From contig JACMMK010000424.1 in NCBI GenBank assembly GCA_014379045.1, positions 1 through 7,399 on the forward strand: 7,399 bases of DNA, in the 5' to 3' direction. Both the position numbers and the translations under genes were made by a program. The stretch is from Burkholderiales bacterium (GTDB lineage: Bacteria; Pseudomonadota; Gammaproteobacteria; Burkholderiales; CAIKXV01). Positions 1-5,938 of this stretch are shown piece by piece (the first letter of the stretch is position 1; every line of letters begins with the position of its first letter). Below the pieces are notes generated by a model, which saw only the letters and a program-made list of their open reading frames with translations, was not told where the DNA came from and made no database searches.

Positions 1-527
1 CCCATCTGCCCGCCGGCGGCGAGATGGTGCTGTTCGATCGCAGCTGGTACAACCGCGCCGGCGTCGAGCGGGTGATGGGCTTCTGCGACGACGCCGAGTA
101 CGAGGAGTTCTTCCGCTCGGTGCCCGAGTTCGGGAAGATGCTCGTCCGCTCGGGCATCCAGCTGATCAAGTACTGGTTCTCGATCACCGACGAAGAGCAG
201 CACCTGCGCTTTCTCGGTCGCATCCACGACCCGCTCAAGCAGTGGAAGCTGAGCCCGATGGATCTCGAGTCGCGCCGGCGCTGGGAGGACTACACGAAGG
301 CGAAGGAGATCATGCTCGAGCGCACGCACATCGAGGAGGCGCCGTGGTGGGTCGTCCAGGCGGTCGACAAGAAACGTGCACGCCTGAACTGCATCGCGCA
401 TCTGCTGCGCCAGATGCCCTACAGCGAGGTCGAGCATGCGCCGATCACATTGCCTGAGCGCGAACGCAGCGACGACTACCAGCGGCAGCCGGTGCCCGAC
501 CAGATGATCGTGCCGGAGGTCTACTGA
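1..527 (+). CDS. ppk2: Polyphosphate kinase 2 (PPK2), C-terminal part, 5' end outside window
   Basis: This is the C-terminal part of a polyphosphate:nucleotide phosphotransferase, a cytoplasmic P-loop kinase that moves phosphate between polyphosphate and nucleotides. The open frame runs in from the left edge (codons from base 3), so the ATG at 24 is internal. Near the start is the Walker B-like stretch MVLFDRSWYNRAGVERV, a PPK2 hallmark, followed by the lid-module sequence RIHDPLKQWKLSPMDLESRRRW and then APWWVVQAVDKKRARLN, all typical of the family. The Walker A lysine and the rest of the N-terminal half lie outside the window. About 175 residues are visible of a family length near 270-300, and the C-terminus looks intact, ending in TGA. 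The lid sequence resembles class I (one-domain) enzymes, but the class and the ADP or GDP preference cannot be fixed from this fragment. The gene converges on the LysR gene, with 67 bases between them and no functional link visible. Confidence 0.93.
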   Translation, partial: HLPAGGEMVLFDRSWYNRAGVERVMGFCDDAEYEEFFRSVPEFGKMLVRSGIQLIKYWFSITDEEQHLRFLGRIHDPLKQWKLSPMDLESRRRWEDYTKAKEIMLERTHIEEAPWWVVQAVDKKRARLNCIAHLLRQMPYSEVEHAPITLPERERSDDYQRQPVPDQMIVPEVY

Positions 528-594
528 CCGACGAGTTCAGCGTGGTTCGCAGCGGATTGCGCGGCAGGTTTCTACTATTCGCTCTAGGCGCCCT
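528..594. other. Gap between convergent PPK2 and LysR genes
   Basis: These 67 bases lie between converging stop codons. I see no stem followed by a T run on either strand that would qualify as an intrinsic terminator. The gap contains one copy of TTCGCAGCG (546-554), which is also present as a tandem pair in the lysR-cupin promoter region. Confidence 0.3.
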
Positions 595-1521
595 TTAACG
601 ATCGAGGGTGGCGTTCTGCCAGGTGCCCGATTGCACGCTTTCTTCGACAACGCCGCGCAACGTCGCCATCACCGCCTCGGTGGCCTTCGACGGGGGGCGG
701 TCGGACGCTCGTGCGAGAACTCGCCTTAGCTTCAGCCCTTCGATAGGGACGGCCCGCAGCGCTCCCGCGTCGATGTCGTTCTTGATCGCTGCCGCGAAGT
801 GAACGGTGAATTCAACGCCATCGAGCACGAGTCGTTTGGCCACCTCGACCGTTTCGACCTCGACCACTTGATTCAGCACGACGCCGGCCCGAGCCGCAGC
901 GGCTTCCAGTTCCAGGCGAACCCCCGATTTTGCCAAGCCGGTGATTACCAGCGGCAAACCGGCCAGCCGCGCCAGCTTGATTTTTCTTGCGCGTAACGGT
1001 TTGTCCTGCGGCCGACCGATGAGGCAGATCTCCTCGGTCAGCAGGGGCATGGTCGAAAGATTGGAACGTTGCACCGGGCCGTTCAGCACGGCGAGGTCCA
1101 CTCCTCCTTTCATCAACATGCTGTGTAACGATGGCGCAAAGCCTTCGACGATTCGCAGGCGCACCTCGGGGAAAAGGTGTTGCACCGCGCGCGTCAGTGG
1201 AACGGCCAACTGCTGCGCGAGTCCGGGCGAGAGGCCGATCGCCACCGTCCCGCGCGGATCGCGCTGGCGCAGCATCATGTCCTGCTTCATCTGCGCGGCA
1301 TAACGCAACAGGAAAGACGCCCGCTCCAGCAGGAACAGCGCTTCATCGGTCGGCGTCGCACCCCGAGCGTGCCGCTCGAACAGTCGCACGCCCAACTCGC
1401 CTTCCAGCAATCGGATTTGTCGGCTCAGCGCCGGTTGCGCGACATGAAGGATGGTGGATGCCCGGCCGTAATGCCGCTGTGTCGCGAGTACCTCGAAGTA
1501 TCGCAATTGCCTCAAGTCCAT
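595..1521 (-). CDS. LysR-family transcriptional regulator
   Basis: The 308-residue protein has the standard length and layout of a LysR-type regulator. Its N-terminal winged helix-turn-helix begins MDLRQLRYFEVLATQRHYGR, and the recognition-helix region AQPALSRQIRLLEGELGVRLFER spans about residues 28-50. An effector-binding periplasmic-binding-protein-like domain follows, from about residue 90 to 300. The ATG at 1521 is preceded on the same strand by a good ribosome site, GAGGTG (1534-1529), seven bases upstream. The gene is transcribed away from the cupin-Bug pair across a 189-base region. In LysR systems this usually means the regulator controls the neighbouring operon and its own expression in response to a pathway metabolite; that is inference here. 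The effector is unknown. The DNA-binding half is very well conserved, so the family call is secure even though the ligand is not. Confidence 0.95.
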   Translation of the reverse strand: MDLRQLRYFEVLATQRHYGRASTILHVAQPALSRQIRLLEGELGVRLFERHARGATPTDEALFLLERASFLLRYAAQMKQDMMLRQRDPRGTVAIGLSPGLAQQLAVPLTRAVQHLFPEVRLRIVEGFAPSLHSMLMKGGVDLAVLNGPVQRSNLSTMPLLTEEICLIGRPQDKPLRARKIKLARLAGLPLVITGLAKSGVRLELEAAAARAGVVLNQVVEVETVEVAKRLVLDGVEFTVHFAAAIKNDIDAGALRAVPIEGLKLRRVLARASDRPPSKATEAVMATLRGVVEESVQSGTWQNATLDR

Positions 1522-1536
1522 CGGCGCCCACCTCGG

Positions 1537-1556
1537 GTAAGCGCCTTACTGGCGCT
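1537..1556. repeat. Two overlapping inverted repeats in the lysR leader
   Basis: GTAAG-CGC-CTTAC (1537-1549) is a perfect dyad with a 3-base centre. It overlaps a second perfect dyad, AGCGCC-TTACT-GGCGCT (1540-1556), with a 5-base loop. The two share bases, so as RNA they are mutually exclusive hairpins. Both lie 16-35 bases upstream of the lysR ATG, next to its ribosome site at 1534-1529. They could be protein operators or a 5' leader structure affecting lysR translation. Confidence 0.45.
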
Positions 1557-1576
1557 GCTCGTCGCGCTCGGATCTC

Positions 1577-1591
1577 ATACCGAATTGTTAT
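1577..1591. promoter_or_regulatory. Candidate LysR-type operator (T-N11-A dyad)
   Basis: The 15-mer ATACCGAATTGTTAT is an imperfect dyad centred on A1584, with five of seven base pairs symmetric. It contains T1578 and A1590 in the T-N11-A arrangement typical of LysR-type binding sites. It sits 56 bases upstream of the lysR start codon and about 120 bases upstream of the cupin start, in the AT-richer part of the region. The motif is short and degenerate, so chance is possible. Confidence 0.35.
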
Positions 1592-1635
1592 CGAACTCAA
1601 CGAGAAAAAGTATTTTACCGGCGTGCGTGCCTTCA

Positions 1636-1660
1636 TTACCGTATCGGCTCTGCACGGTGA
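1636..1660. repeat. Inverted repeat TTACCGT-N11-ACGGTGA upstream of cupin
   Basis: Two 7-base arms, TTACCGT (1636-1642) and ACGGTGA (1654-1660), are inverted with six of seven positions complementary and an 11-base spacer. The arm centres are 18 bp apart, within the range of a dimeric regulator site. The dyad lies 51 bases upstream of the cupin ATG, so it could also fold in the transcript leader. Confidence 0.35.
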
Positions 1661-1668
1661 CATCAGGC

Positions 1669-1687
1669 TTCGCAGCGTTTCGCAGCG
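1669..1687 (+). repeat. 9-bp direct repeat TTCGCAGCG, 10-bp period
   Basis: TTCGCAGCG occurs at 1669-1677 and 1679-1687, one helical turn apart, 24 bases before the cupin start. The same 9-mer also occurs at 546-554, beyond the other end of lysR. The tandem spacing resembles binding sites for a repeating DNA-binding protein, but short GC-rich repeats also arise by slippage. Confidence 0.4.
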
Positions 1688-1710
1688 CCATTCACGGATC
1701 GAGGGATCGA

Positions 1711-2235
1711 ATGAATATCAACCCTGAAGAGATGGAAAAGACCCGCGTCGCTCGATGGGGCGAGGTCGAGCCGTATGGAGAAACGTTCATCGAGAGTCGC
1801 CTGCCGGGCATGTCCAAACGGCTCTATAAGCTTATCAACCGGGGCGTGTTGGAAAACAAGGGCGTGACGCCCGCCATTACTGGCGAGCACCGGTTCGGTG
1901 TCACGCTCATCGAAGTTCCCGTCGGGCAGGGTGCGAGCCTGCACTCGCACATCACCGAGGAGGTGTTCTTCCCCTTGAACGGACGCATGATCGTCACGTG
2001 GGGCGACAAGGGTGAGCACGCCCTCGAACTCAATCAGTGGGATTGCATTTCGATGCCTGTTGGCGTGATGCGCGGCTTTCGCAATCCCAACGACCACGAT
2101 TTGCTGATCTATTCGGTGGTCGGAGGCACCGACTCCGAGGTTGGTCGCATCTCTTGGCACCCCGATGTCTTGAAGGCCGCCGAGGATACCGGCCTTGCTT
2201 ACGACGCTACCGGGTTTCTCAAGGACGTGGTGTAA
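1711..2235 (+). CDS. Small single-domain cupin protein, variant metal site
   Basis: The 174-residue protein has one cupin beta-barrel. Motif 1 is clear at residues 73-91 (GQGASLHSHITEEVFFPLNG), supplying candidate metal ligands H78, H80 and E84, with G91 closing the motif. Motif 2 is MPVGVMRGFRN (115-125). It keeps the PxG turn and N125 but has R121 where the fourth ligand His normally stands. No signal peptide or membrane segment is visible, so the protein is probably cytoplasmic. The ATG at 1711 is chosen because GAGGG (1701-1705) lies five bases upstream; the frame is open further left, but that part overlaps the regulatory region and lysR in antisense. A Bug/TctC gene follows 81 bases downstream on the same strand, and a LysR gene is divergent. 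A role as a dioxygenase, isomerase or ligand-binding cupin is possible; none can be chosen from sequence. Confidence 0.88.
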   Translation: MNINPEEMEKTRVARWGEVEPYGETFIESRLPGMSKRLYKLINRGVLENKGVTPAITGEHRFGVTLIEVPVGQGASLHSHITEEVFFPLNGRMIVTWGDKGEHALELNQWDCISMPVGVMRGFRNPNDHDLLIYSVVGGTDSEVGRISWHPDVLKAAEDTGLAYDATGFLKDVV

Positions 2236-2316
2236 CGCAGTCGGCAGTGAAGCGACGCGTGAACGAGACGTGTGGGTATCGATTAACCAAGGACCCATCG
2301 CTCCTGGAGAAGTCAA

Positions 2317-3366
2317 TTGAGATCGGATAAACCGACACGATGTTCAACCGGACCGTTTTCGCCCGCAAAACGCCGGACAATGCGCGCAATCGCGGGGCTT
2401 GGGGCCGTCACCGCCGGCTTTCCCATGGTTGCCCGGGGCCAGTCGGCAGGCAAGGGCGAGGCGGGCGTGTTACCGAAGGGTACGGTGCGAATCGTCGTAC
2501 CTTTTCCTCCCGGAGGCACCGCGGACATCATCGCGCGCCTCGTCGGGGTGCGGTTGGCCGACTCACTCGGTCAAACCGTGATCATCGAGAACCGTGGCGG
2601 CGCTGGAGGAAACATCGGCATCGCATCGGTCGCCCGGGCCGCGCCCGATGGACTGACGCTCCTGATGGTTTCGTCGGCTTTCGTCACTAATCCTGCACTG
2701 TATCCGGACAAGCCGCCTTACGACCCGATTCGCCAGTTCTCACCCATCTGCCAGCTCGTCAACTCTCCCGATGTCATTGTCGTGGCAGCCAAGAGTCCGA
2801 TCACCAGTCTTGCCGAGCTTCTCGCGCGTGCCCGCAAAGTCCCGGGCACGGTCACCTACGCCACGCCCGGCAACGGCAACAGTGTCCATCTCGGGGGTGA
2901 ACTCCTTTGGCAGCGGGCCGGCGTTCGTCTCGTTCACGTCCCGTACAGCGGTGCAGGTCCGGCGGTACAAGCGGCGCTCGGCGACCATGTCGACTGTGCG
3001 TTGAGCGCACTGCCGGCCGCGAAGGCGCATATCGCGGCAGGTAAACTCAACGCGCTTGCCGTCGGGGGCAGCAAGCGCTGGGCCGAGTTGCCTCAGGTTC
3101 CCACAGTTGCCGAATCGGGCTTCCCAGGCTATCGCTCGGAAACGATGCAGGCGCTCCTGGCGCCAGTCGGAACGCCCGCTCCAGTGATTACTCGACTGAA
3201 CGCCGACGTGCGTCGCATCCTGGCCACCAGCGACATGCAGCAGCAGACTCGGGAACTGGGGTTCGAAATCGTTGCGAGCCTTCCCGCCGAGCTGGGCGAG
3301 CGCATCGCCGAGGACGTCCCGCGCTGGGCAGCGATCGCCGCCAAAGCAGGCATTCGCGGCGATTAA
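2317..3366 (+). CDS. Bug/TctC-family tripartite tricarboxylate transporter substrate-binding protein
   Basis: This is a periplasmic solute-binding protein that would capture a small, often carboxylate-bearing, compound for a TctAB-type transporter or for sensing. Family landmarks are in order: VRIVVPFPPGGTAD (57-70), IIENRGGAGGNIG (89-101), APDGLTLL (109-116), YATPGNGNSVHLGGE (181-195) and HVPYSGAGPA (207-216). The start used is TTG at 2317, because GGAGA (2306-2310) sits six bases upstream. This gives 349 residues with an N-terminal KRRTMRAIAGLGAVTAG stretch: a twin-arginine pair followed by a hydrophobic core, with likely cleavage near ARGQSA. The in-frame ATG at 2380 (residue 22) is an alternative with a weaker ribosome site, and it would leave a shorter Sec-like leader without the Arg pair. 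It lies 81 bases after the cupin gene and is probably co-transcribed with it. No TctA or TctB gene accompanies it here. The ligand is unknown. Confidence 0.93.
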   Translation: MRSDKPTRCSTGPFSPAKRRTMRAIAGLGAVTAGFPMVARGQSAGKGEAGVLPKGTVRIVVPFPPGGTADIIARLVGVRLADSLGQTVIIENRGGAGGNIGIASVARAAPDGLTLLMVSSAFVTNPALYPDKPPYDPIRQFSPICQLVNSPDVIVVAAKSPITSLAELLARARKVPGTVTYATPGNGNSVHLGGELLWQRAGVRLVHVPYSGAGPAVQAALGDHVDCALSALPAAKAHIAAGKLNALAVGGSKRWAELPQVPTVAESGFPGYRSETMQALLAPVGTPAPVITRLNADVRRILATSDMQQQTRELGFEIVASLPAELGERIAEDVPRWAAIAAKAGIRGD

Positions 3367-3410
3367 ACGTGGCGCTTCGCGCTTTCTGGGCGCGTTCCCG
3401 TCAGGGCGAA
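3367..3410. other. Short gap between convergent genes, weak hairpin
   Basis: These 44 bases separate the convergent Bug gene (+) and GAF gene (-). The only structure seen is GCGC-TTC-GCGC (3372-3382), followed by TTTCT on the + strand. A 4-bp stem with a broken T run is too weak to call an intrinsic terminator with confidence, although it is correctly placed for one serving the upstream gene. Confidence 0.25.
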
Positions 3411-3923
3411 TCATCGTCTTAGCAGCAGCGCAACCGCGAGCGTCGCGAACGGCTGAGCGAGCGCGGCCGTTTGCGCGTCGTAGGTGCCCGCGCGCCCGTT
3501 AAGATTCATCGTGCCGAGCGTGCATGCGCGCAAGCGAACCGGCACGCACATCGAAGCCGTACAGCCGAGTTCGGCAAGCGCGGCGTGATCGGCGAAGGTG
3601 GCGCGCATCGCTTCGGCATCCGGGGCGATGAATACCTCGCCCTCGTCGATGACCCGCTGGGCCCAGGGTCCGCCGCGCATCGGTTTGCGTGCCCCGATCG
3701 GGTAACGCTCCGGAAGCGTGCAGTACAACCGTTCCATTTCGAAGCGGTCGAGATCGAACCGCAGGAAGGTGAACATGCGGCTGCCGATGAGCCGATCCAT
3801 CTCGATACCGATCGCTGCCAGACCGGACACCGCGTCGGTCTCCTCGCGGATGACGCGCGCGACTCGTTCGAGTGCGGCGAGCACGAGCGAAGCGTCGTGC
3901 GTCGGGTCGGCGGCAGGCTGCAT
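3411..3923 (-). CDS. GAF-domain protein, probable small-molecule sensor
   Basis: This 170-residue protein is essentially one GAF domain with no output domain attached. A helical N-terminus (about 12-45) leads into IGSRMFTFLRFDLDRFEMERLY (46-67). The stretch PERYPIGARKPMRGGPWAQRVID (71-93) follows, then the domain end CVPVRLRACTLGTMNLNGRAGTY (126-148). Stand-alone GAF proteins with the same pattern (ERLYS-PxxYPxGGRK--PWG, LGTMNL) are familiar in beta- and alphaproteobacteria, often near amino-acid or transport genes; their ligands are mostly unknown. It is the last gene of a three-gene minus-strand unit, 45 bases after a Bug gene. No convincing ribosome site precedes the ATG at 3923, and no other start codon lies between it and the Bug stop in this frame, so translation may depend on the upstream gene. 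A regulatory role is an inference from the domain. Confidence 0.85.
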   Translation of the reverse strand: MQPAADPTHDASLVLAALERVARVIREETDAVSGLAAIGIEMDRLIGSRMFTFLRFDLDRFEMERLYCTLPERYPIGARKPMRGGPWAQRVIDEGEVFIAPDAEAMRATFADHAALAELGCTASMCVPVRLRACTLGTMNLNGRAGTYDAQTAALAQPFATLAVALLLRR

Positions 3924-3936
3924 GGCGGGGTCGGGT

Positions 3937-3973
3937 TGCGTCAGTTGAGGTGCGTCAGTCGAAGCACGTCAGT
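3937..3973. repeat. Three-copy 14-bp tandem repeat at the Bug-GAF junction
   Basis: TGCGTCAGT (3937-3945), TGCGTCAGT (3951-3959) and CACGTCAGT (3965-3973) recur with an exact 14-bp period. The bases between the cores are partly conserved (TGAGG and CGAAG). On the coding (minus) strand each copy reads ACTGACG, and because 14 is not a multiple of three the three TGA triplets fall in all three frames. The copy at 3965-3973 supplies the actual stop codon of the upstream Bug gene (3971-3969). Replication slippage duplicating the stop region is the simplest origin; a protein or RNA binding site is the alternative. Confidence 0.7.
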
Positions 3974-4949
3974 CTGGCTTCGCGCCCGACGCCTTGATGA
4001 TGCCGCCGTAGCGCACGATCTCGGACTGGATGAACTTCGCGAACTGCTCAGGCGTCGTACCGACCGATTCGACACCCTGCTGCAGCAGTTTCGCGCTGAC
4101 GTCCGCCGATTGCACCGTGCGGTTGATCTCGGTCGACAGTCGTCCGACGATATCGGCCGGGGTGCCGGCGGGCAGCAATACGCCATACCAGACCACCAGG
4201 TCCAGATCGGGGAAACCCTGCTCGGCAAAGGTCGCCAGTTCCGGGGCAACTGCGCTGCGCTTCCTGGTCGTGACTGCGAGCGGACGCAGGCGCCCGGCGC
4301 GTGCCTGCTGTATCGAAGACGGCAGCGCGGTGACACCCATCGCCACATGGCCGCCGACCATGTCGATCACCGCCGGGCCTGCCCCCTTGTACGGTACGTG
4401 GACGATGTCGATCTTCGCGAGCGCCTTGAACAGCTCGCCGGTCAGGTGCTGGATGCCGCCCGAACCCGGCGAAGCATAGGCGAGTTGCCCCGGACGCGCG
4501 CGTGCCAGCGCGATCAGTTCCTGCAGCGACTTGACCGGCACCGACGGATGCACCGAAAGCATCATCGCCGCGTGCGCGGCATACGAGACCGGTGCGAAGT
4601 CACGGCTCGCGTCGTAGGCGATCTTCGGATACAGATGCTGATTGATCGTGATCTCGGCCGAAGACGCGAACAGCACCGTGTGGCCATCGGGCGCGGCGCG
4701 GGCGACCGACTCCGCACCGACCATGCCGCCGGCGCCGGAACGATTCTCGATGATCAGCGTCTGCCCGAGCGCCTCCTGCAGGCGGGGACTCACCGCGCGC
4801 GCGAAGAAGTCGAGACCGCCGCCCGGCGGAAACGGCACGACGATGCGTACCGGCCGATTGGGCCACGACTGCGCGTGCACCGCCGGGAGCGCGAGCGCGG
4901 CACCACACACGAGCGCGTGAAGGACCGGCAGCCAACGCACGCGCGGCAT
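3969..4949 (-). CDS. Bug/TctC-family substrate-binding protein (second of tandem pair)
   Basis: This 326-residue periplasmic binding protein has the classic leader MPRVRWLPVLHALVCGAALA, cleaved probably after AVHA (residue 26) ahead of QSWPNRPVRI. Family landmarks follow: RIVVPFPPGGGLD (35-47), LIIENRSGAGGMVG (65-78), APDGHTVL (86-93), YASPGSGGIQHLTGE (158-172) and HVPYKGAGPAV (184-194). The length is normal for a Bug protein. The ATG at 4949 overlaps the upstream gene's TGA by one base (TGATG), and no strong ribosome site is seen, so translational coupling is likely. The frame stays open far upstream of this ATG, but that stretch is out-of-frame Arg-rich translation of the neighbouring gene, not an N-terminal extension. 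The protein is clearly divergent from its tandem neighbour, so the pair probably bind different ligands or have long been separate. Permease genes are not in the window. Confidence 0.94.
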   Translation of the reverse strand: MPRVRWLPVLHALVCGAALALPAVHAQSWPNRPVRIVVPFPPGGGLDFFARAVSPRLQEALGQTLIIENRSGAGGMVGAESVARAAPDGHTVLFASSAEITINQHLYPKIAYDASRDFAPVSYAAHAAMMLSVHPSVPVKSLQELIALARARPGQLAYASPGSGGIQHLTGELFKALAKIDIVHVPYKGAGPAVIDMVGGHVAMGVTALPSSIQQARAGRLRPLAVTTRKRSAVAPELATFAEQGFPDLDLVVWYGVLLPAGTPADIVGRLSTEINRTVQSADVSAKLLQQGVESVGTTPEQFAKFIQSEIVRYGGIIKASGAKPD

Positions 4950-5938
4950 CAATCGATGCGCGCGCCGGAGCGACGGACGATCTCGCCCCAGCGCTCGACG
5001 TCCTTCTGCAACATCTCGCGCAGTCCCGAGGGACCGACGAACGACACCTCCATGCCGACGGTGCGCACCCGCTCCTGGAACGCCGGGTCGCCCGTGATCT
5101 TGCCCACATCGGTGGCGATCCGCTGCACGAGCTCGGCGCGCAGGCCGGGCGGCGCGCCGAGCGTGACCCACGGCTTCACCTCGAACCCCTTGAGACCGCC
5201 CGATTCCTCGGCCGTCGGCACGTCGGCGGCGGCCGGCACGCGGGCAAGCGTGCTGGTGGCGAGTACGCGCAGGCGTCCGGACTTTGCCTGGGGCAGTGCG
5301 ACCGAGGGCACCATGAACATCGCGCCGATATGGCCGCCGACAAGATCGCTCTGAGCTTGCGAGATCGCCTTGTACGGAACATGCCGGAACTGCACCCCCG
5401 AGGCGATCGCGAGCCATTCCATCGCCAGGTGCGACGGACTGCCGTTGCCGGCCGAGCCATACGTGAGATCGCCGGGCTGGCGCTTCGCGAGCACGACGAG
5501 GTCCTTCAGACTTTTCACCGGCAGTGACGGATGCACCACCAGCAACAACGGCGTGAACCCCAGCTGTGCGATCCAGGTGAAGTCGTTCACCGCGTCGTAT
5601 GGCATCTTCGGTTGCAGCGACGGGTTGATCACGTGATTGGCGGCCATCACCATCAAGGTATAGCCGTCCGCCGGTGCCTTCGTGACCACCTGCGCGCCGA
5701 TCATGCCGTTGGATCCCGGCACGTTCTCGACCACCACCGAGTGTCCCCAGACATCGGTCAGGCGCTGCGCGAGCTGGCGCGCGAACGCGTCGCTCGCGCT
5801 GCCGGTGGCGAGTGGCACGACGATGCGTACCGGGCGCGCGGGCCACACCTGTGCGAACGCGACGCCGGAGCACAGCGCCAGAACAGCGAGCGTAGTAGCG
5901 AAGACGCGCGCAGCAGGCATCATCGATCGTCGTTGCAT
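4949..5938 (-). CDS. Bug/TctC-family substrate-binding protein (first of tandem pair)
   Basis: This 329-residue periplasmic binding protein heads the three-gene minus-strand unit. The leader MQRRSMMPAARVFATTLAVL continues through ALCSGVAFA, with cleavage expected after AFA (residue 29) before QVWPARPVRI. Landmarks are RIVVPLATGSASD (38-50), VVVENVPGSNGMIG (68-81), APADGYTLMV (88-97), YGSAGNGSPSHLAME (160-174) and HVPYKAISQA (186-195). The ATG at 5938 is preferred over one at 5986 because GGAG (5947-5944) lies five bases upstream and the signal peptide then begins normally. The usual PFPPGG ligand loop reads PLATGS here, and the GAGP of the HVPYKGAGP loop is replaced by AISQ, so the binding pocket should differ from the other two family members in the window. 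It is translationally coupled to the next gene through TGATG. Confidence 0.94.
   Translation of the reverse strand: MQRRSMMPAARVFATTLAVLALCSGVAFAQVWPARPVRIVVPLATGSASDAFARQLAQRLTDVWGHSVVVENVPGSNGMIGAQVVTKAPADGYTLMVMAANHVINPSLQPKMPYDAVNDFTWIAQLGFTPLLLVVHPSLPVKSLKDLVVLAKRQPGDLTYGSAGNGSPSHLAMEWLAIASGVQFRHVPYKAISQAQSDLVGGHIGAMFMVPSVALPQAKSGRLRVLATSTLARVPAAADVPTAEESGGLKGFEVKPWVTLGAPPGLRAELVQRIATDVGKITGDPAFQERVRTVGMEVSFVGPSGLREMLQKDVERWGEIVRRSGARID

Larger units (their letters stand above)
1522..1710. promoter_or_regulatory. Divergent LysR/cupin intergenic regulatory region
   Basis: These 189 bases separate two divergent genes and are less GC-rich than the flanking coding DNA, notably around 1575-1620. 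Visible elements include an imperfect dyad with LysR-type T-N11-A spacing (T1578 to A1590, inside ATACCGAATTGTTAT). Two overlapping perfect inverted repeats lie close to the lysR start (1537-1556). There is also a TTACCGT/ACGGTGA dyad (1636-1660) and a 9-bp direct repeat (1669-1687). The motif TACCG recurs at 1578, 1616 and 1637; the last two are 21 bp apart, about two helical turns. Both promoters must lie here. I could not place convincing -35/-10 pairs: TTGTTA at 1585 with AAGTAT at 1608 on the + strand is only a weak match. Confidence 0.6.

Noticed and set aside
1177..1710. N-terminal extension of the cupin to 352 residues
   Set aside because: The extension is antisense to lysR and crosses the promoter region. 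A good ribosome site and ATG at 1711 give a normal cupin length.
3372..3387. Intrinsic terminator after the first Bug gene
   Set aside because: The stem is only four base pairs and the T run is interrupted, so it is noted as a weak hairpin rather than called as a terminator.
3471..5354. A 627-codon open frame on the + strand, antisense to the GAF and both Bug genes
   Set aside because: It is Arg/His-rich with no recognisable domain and mirrors three well-supported genes. Long antisense frames are common in GC-rich coding DNA.
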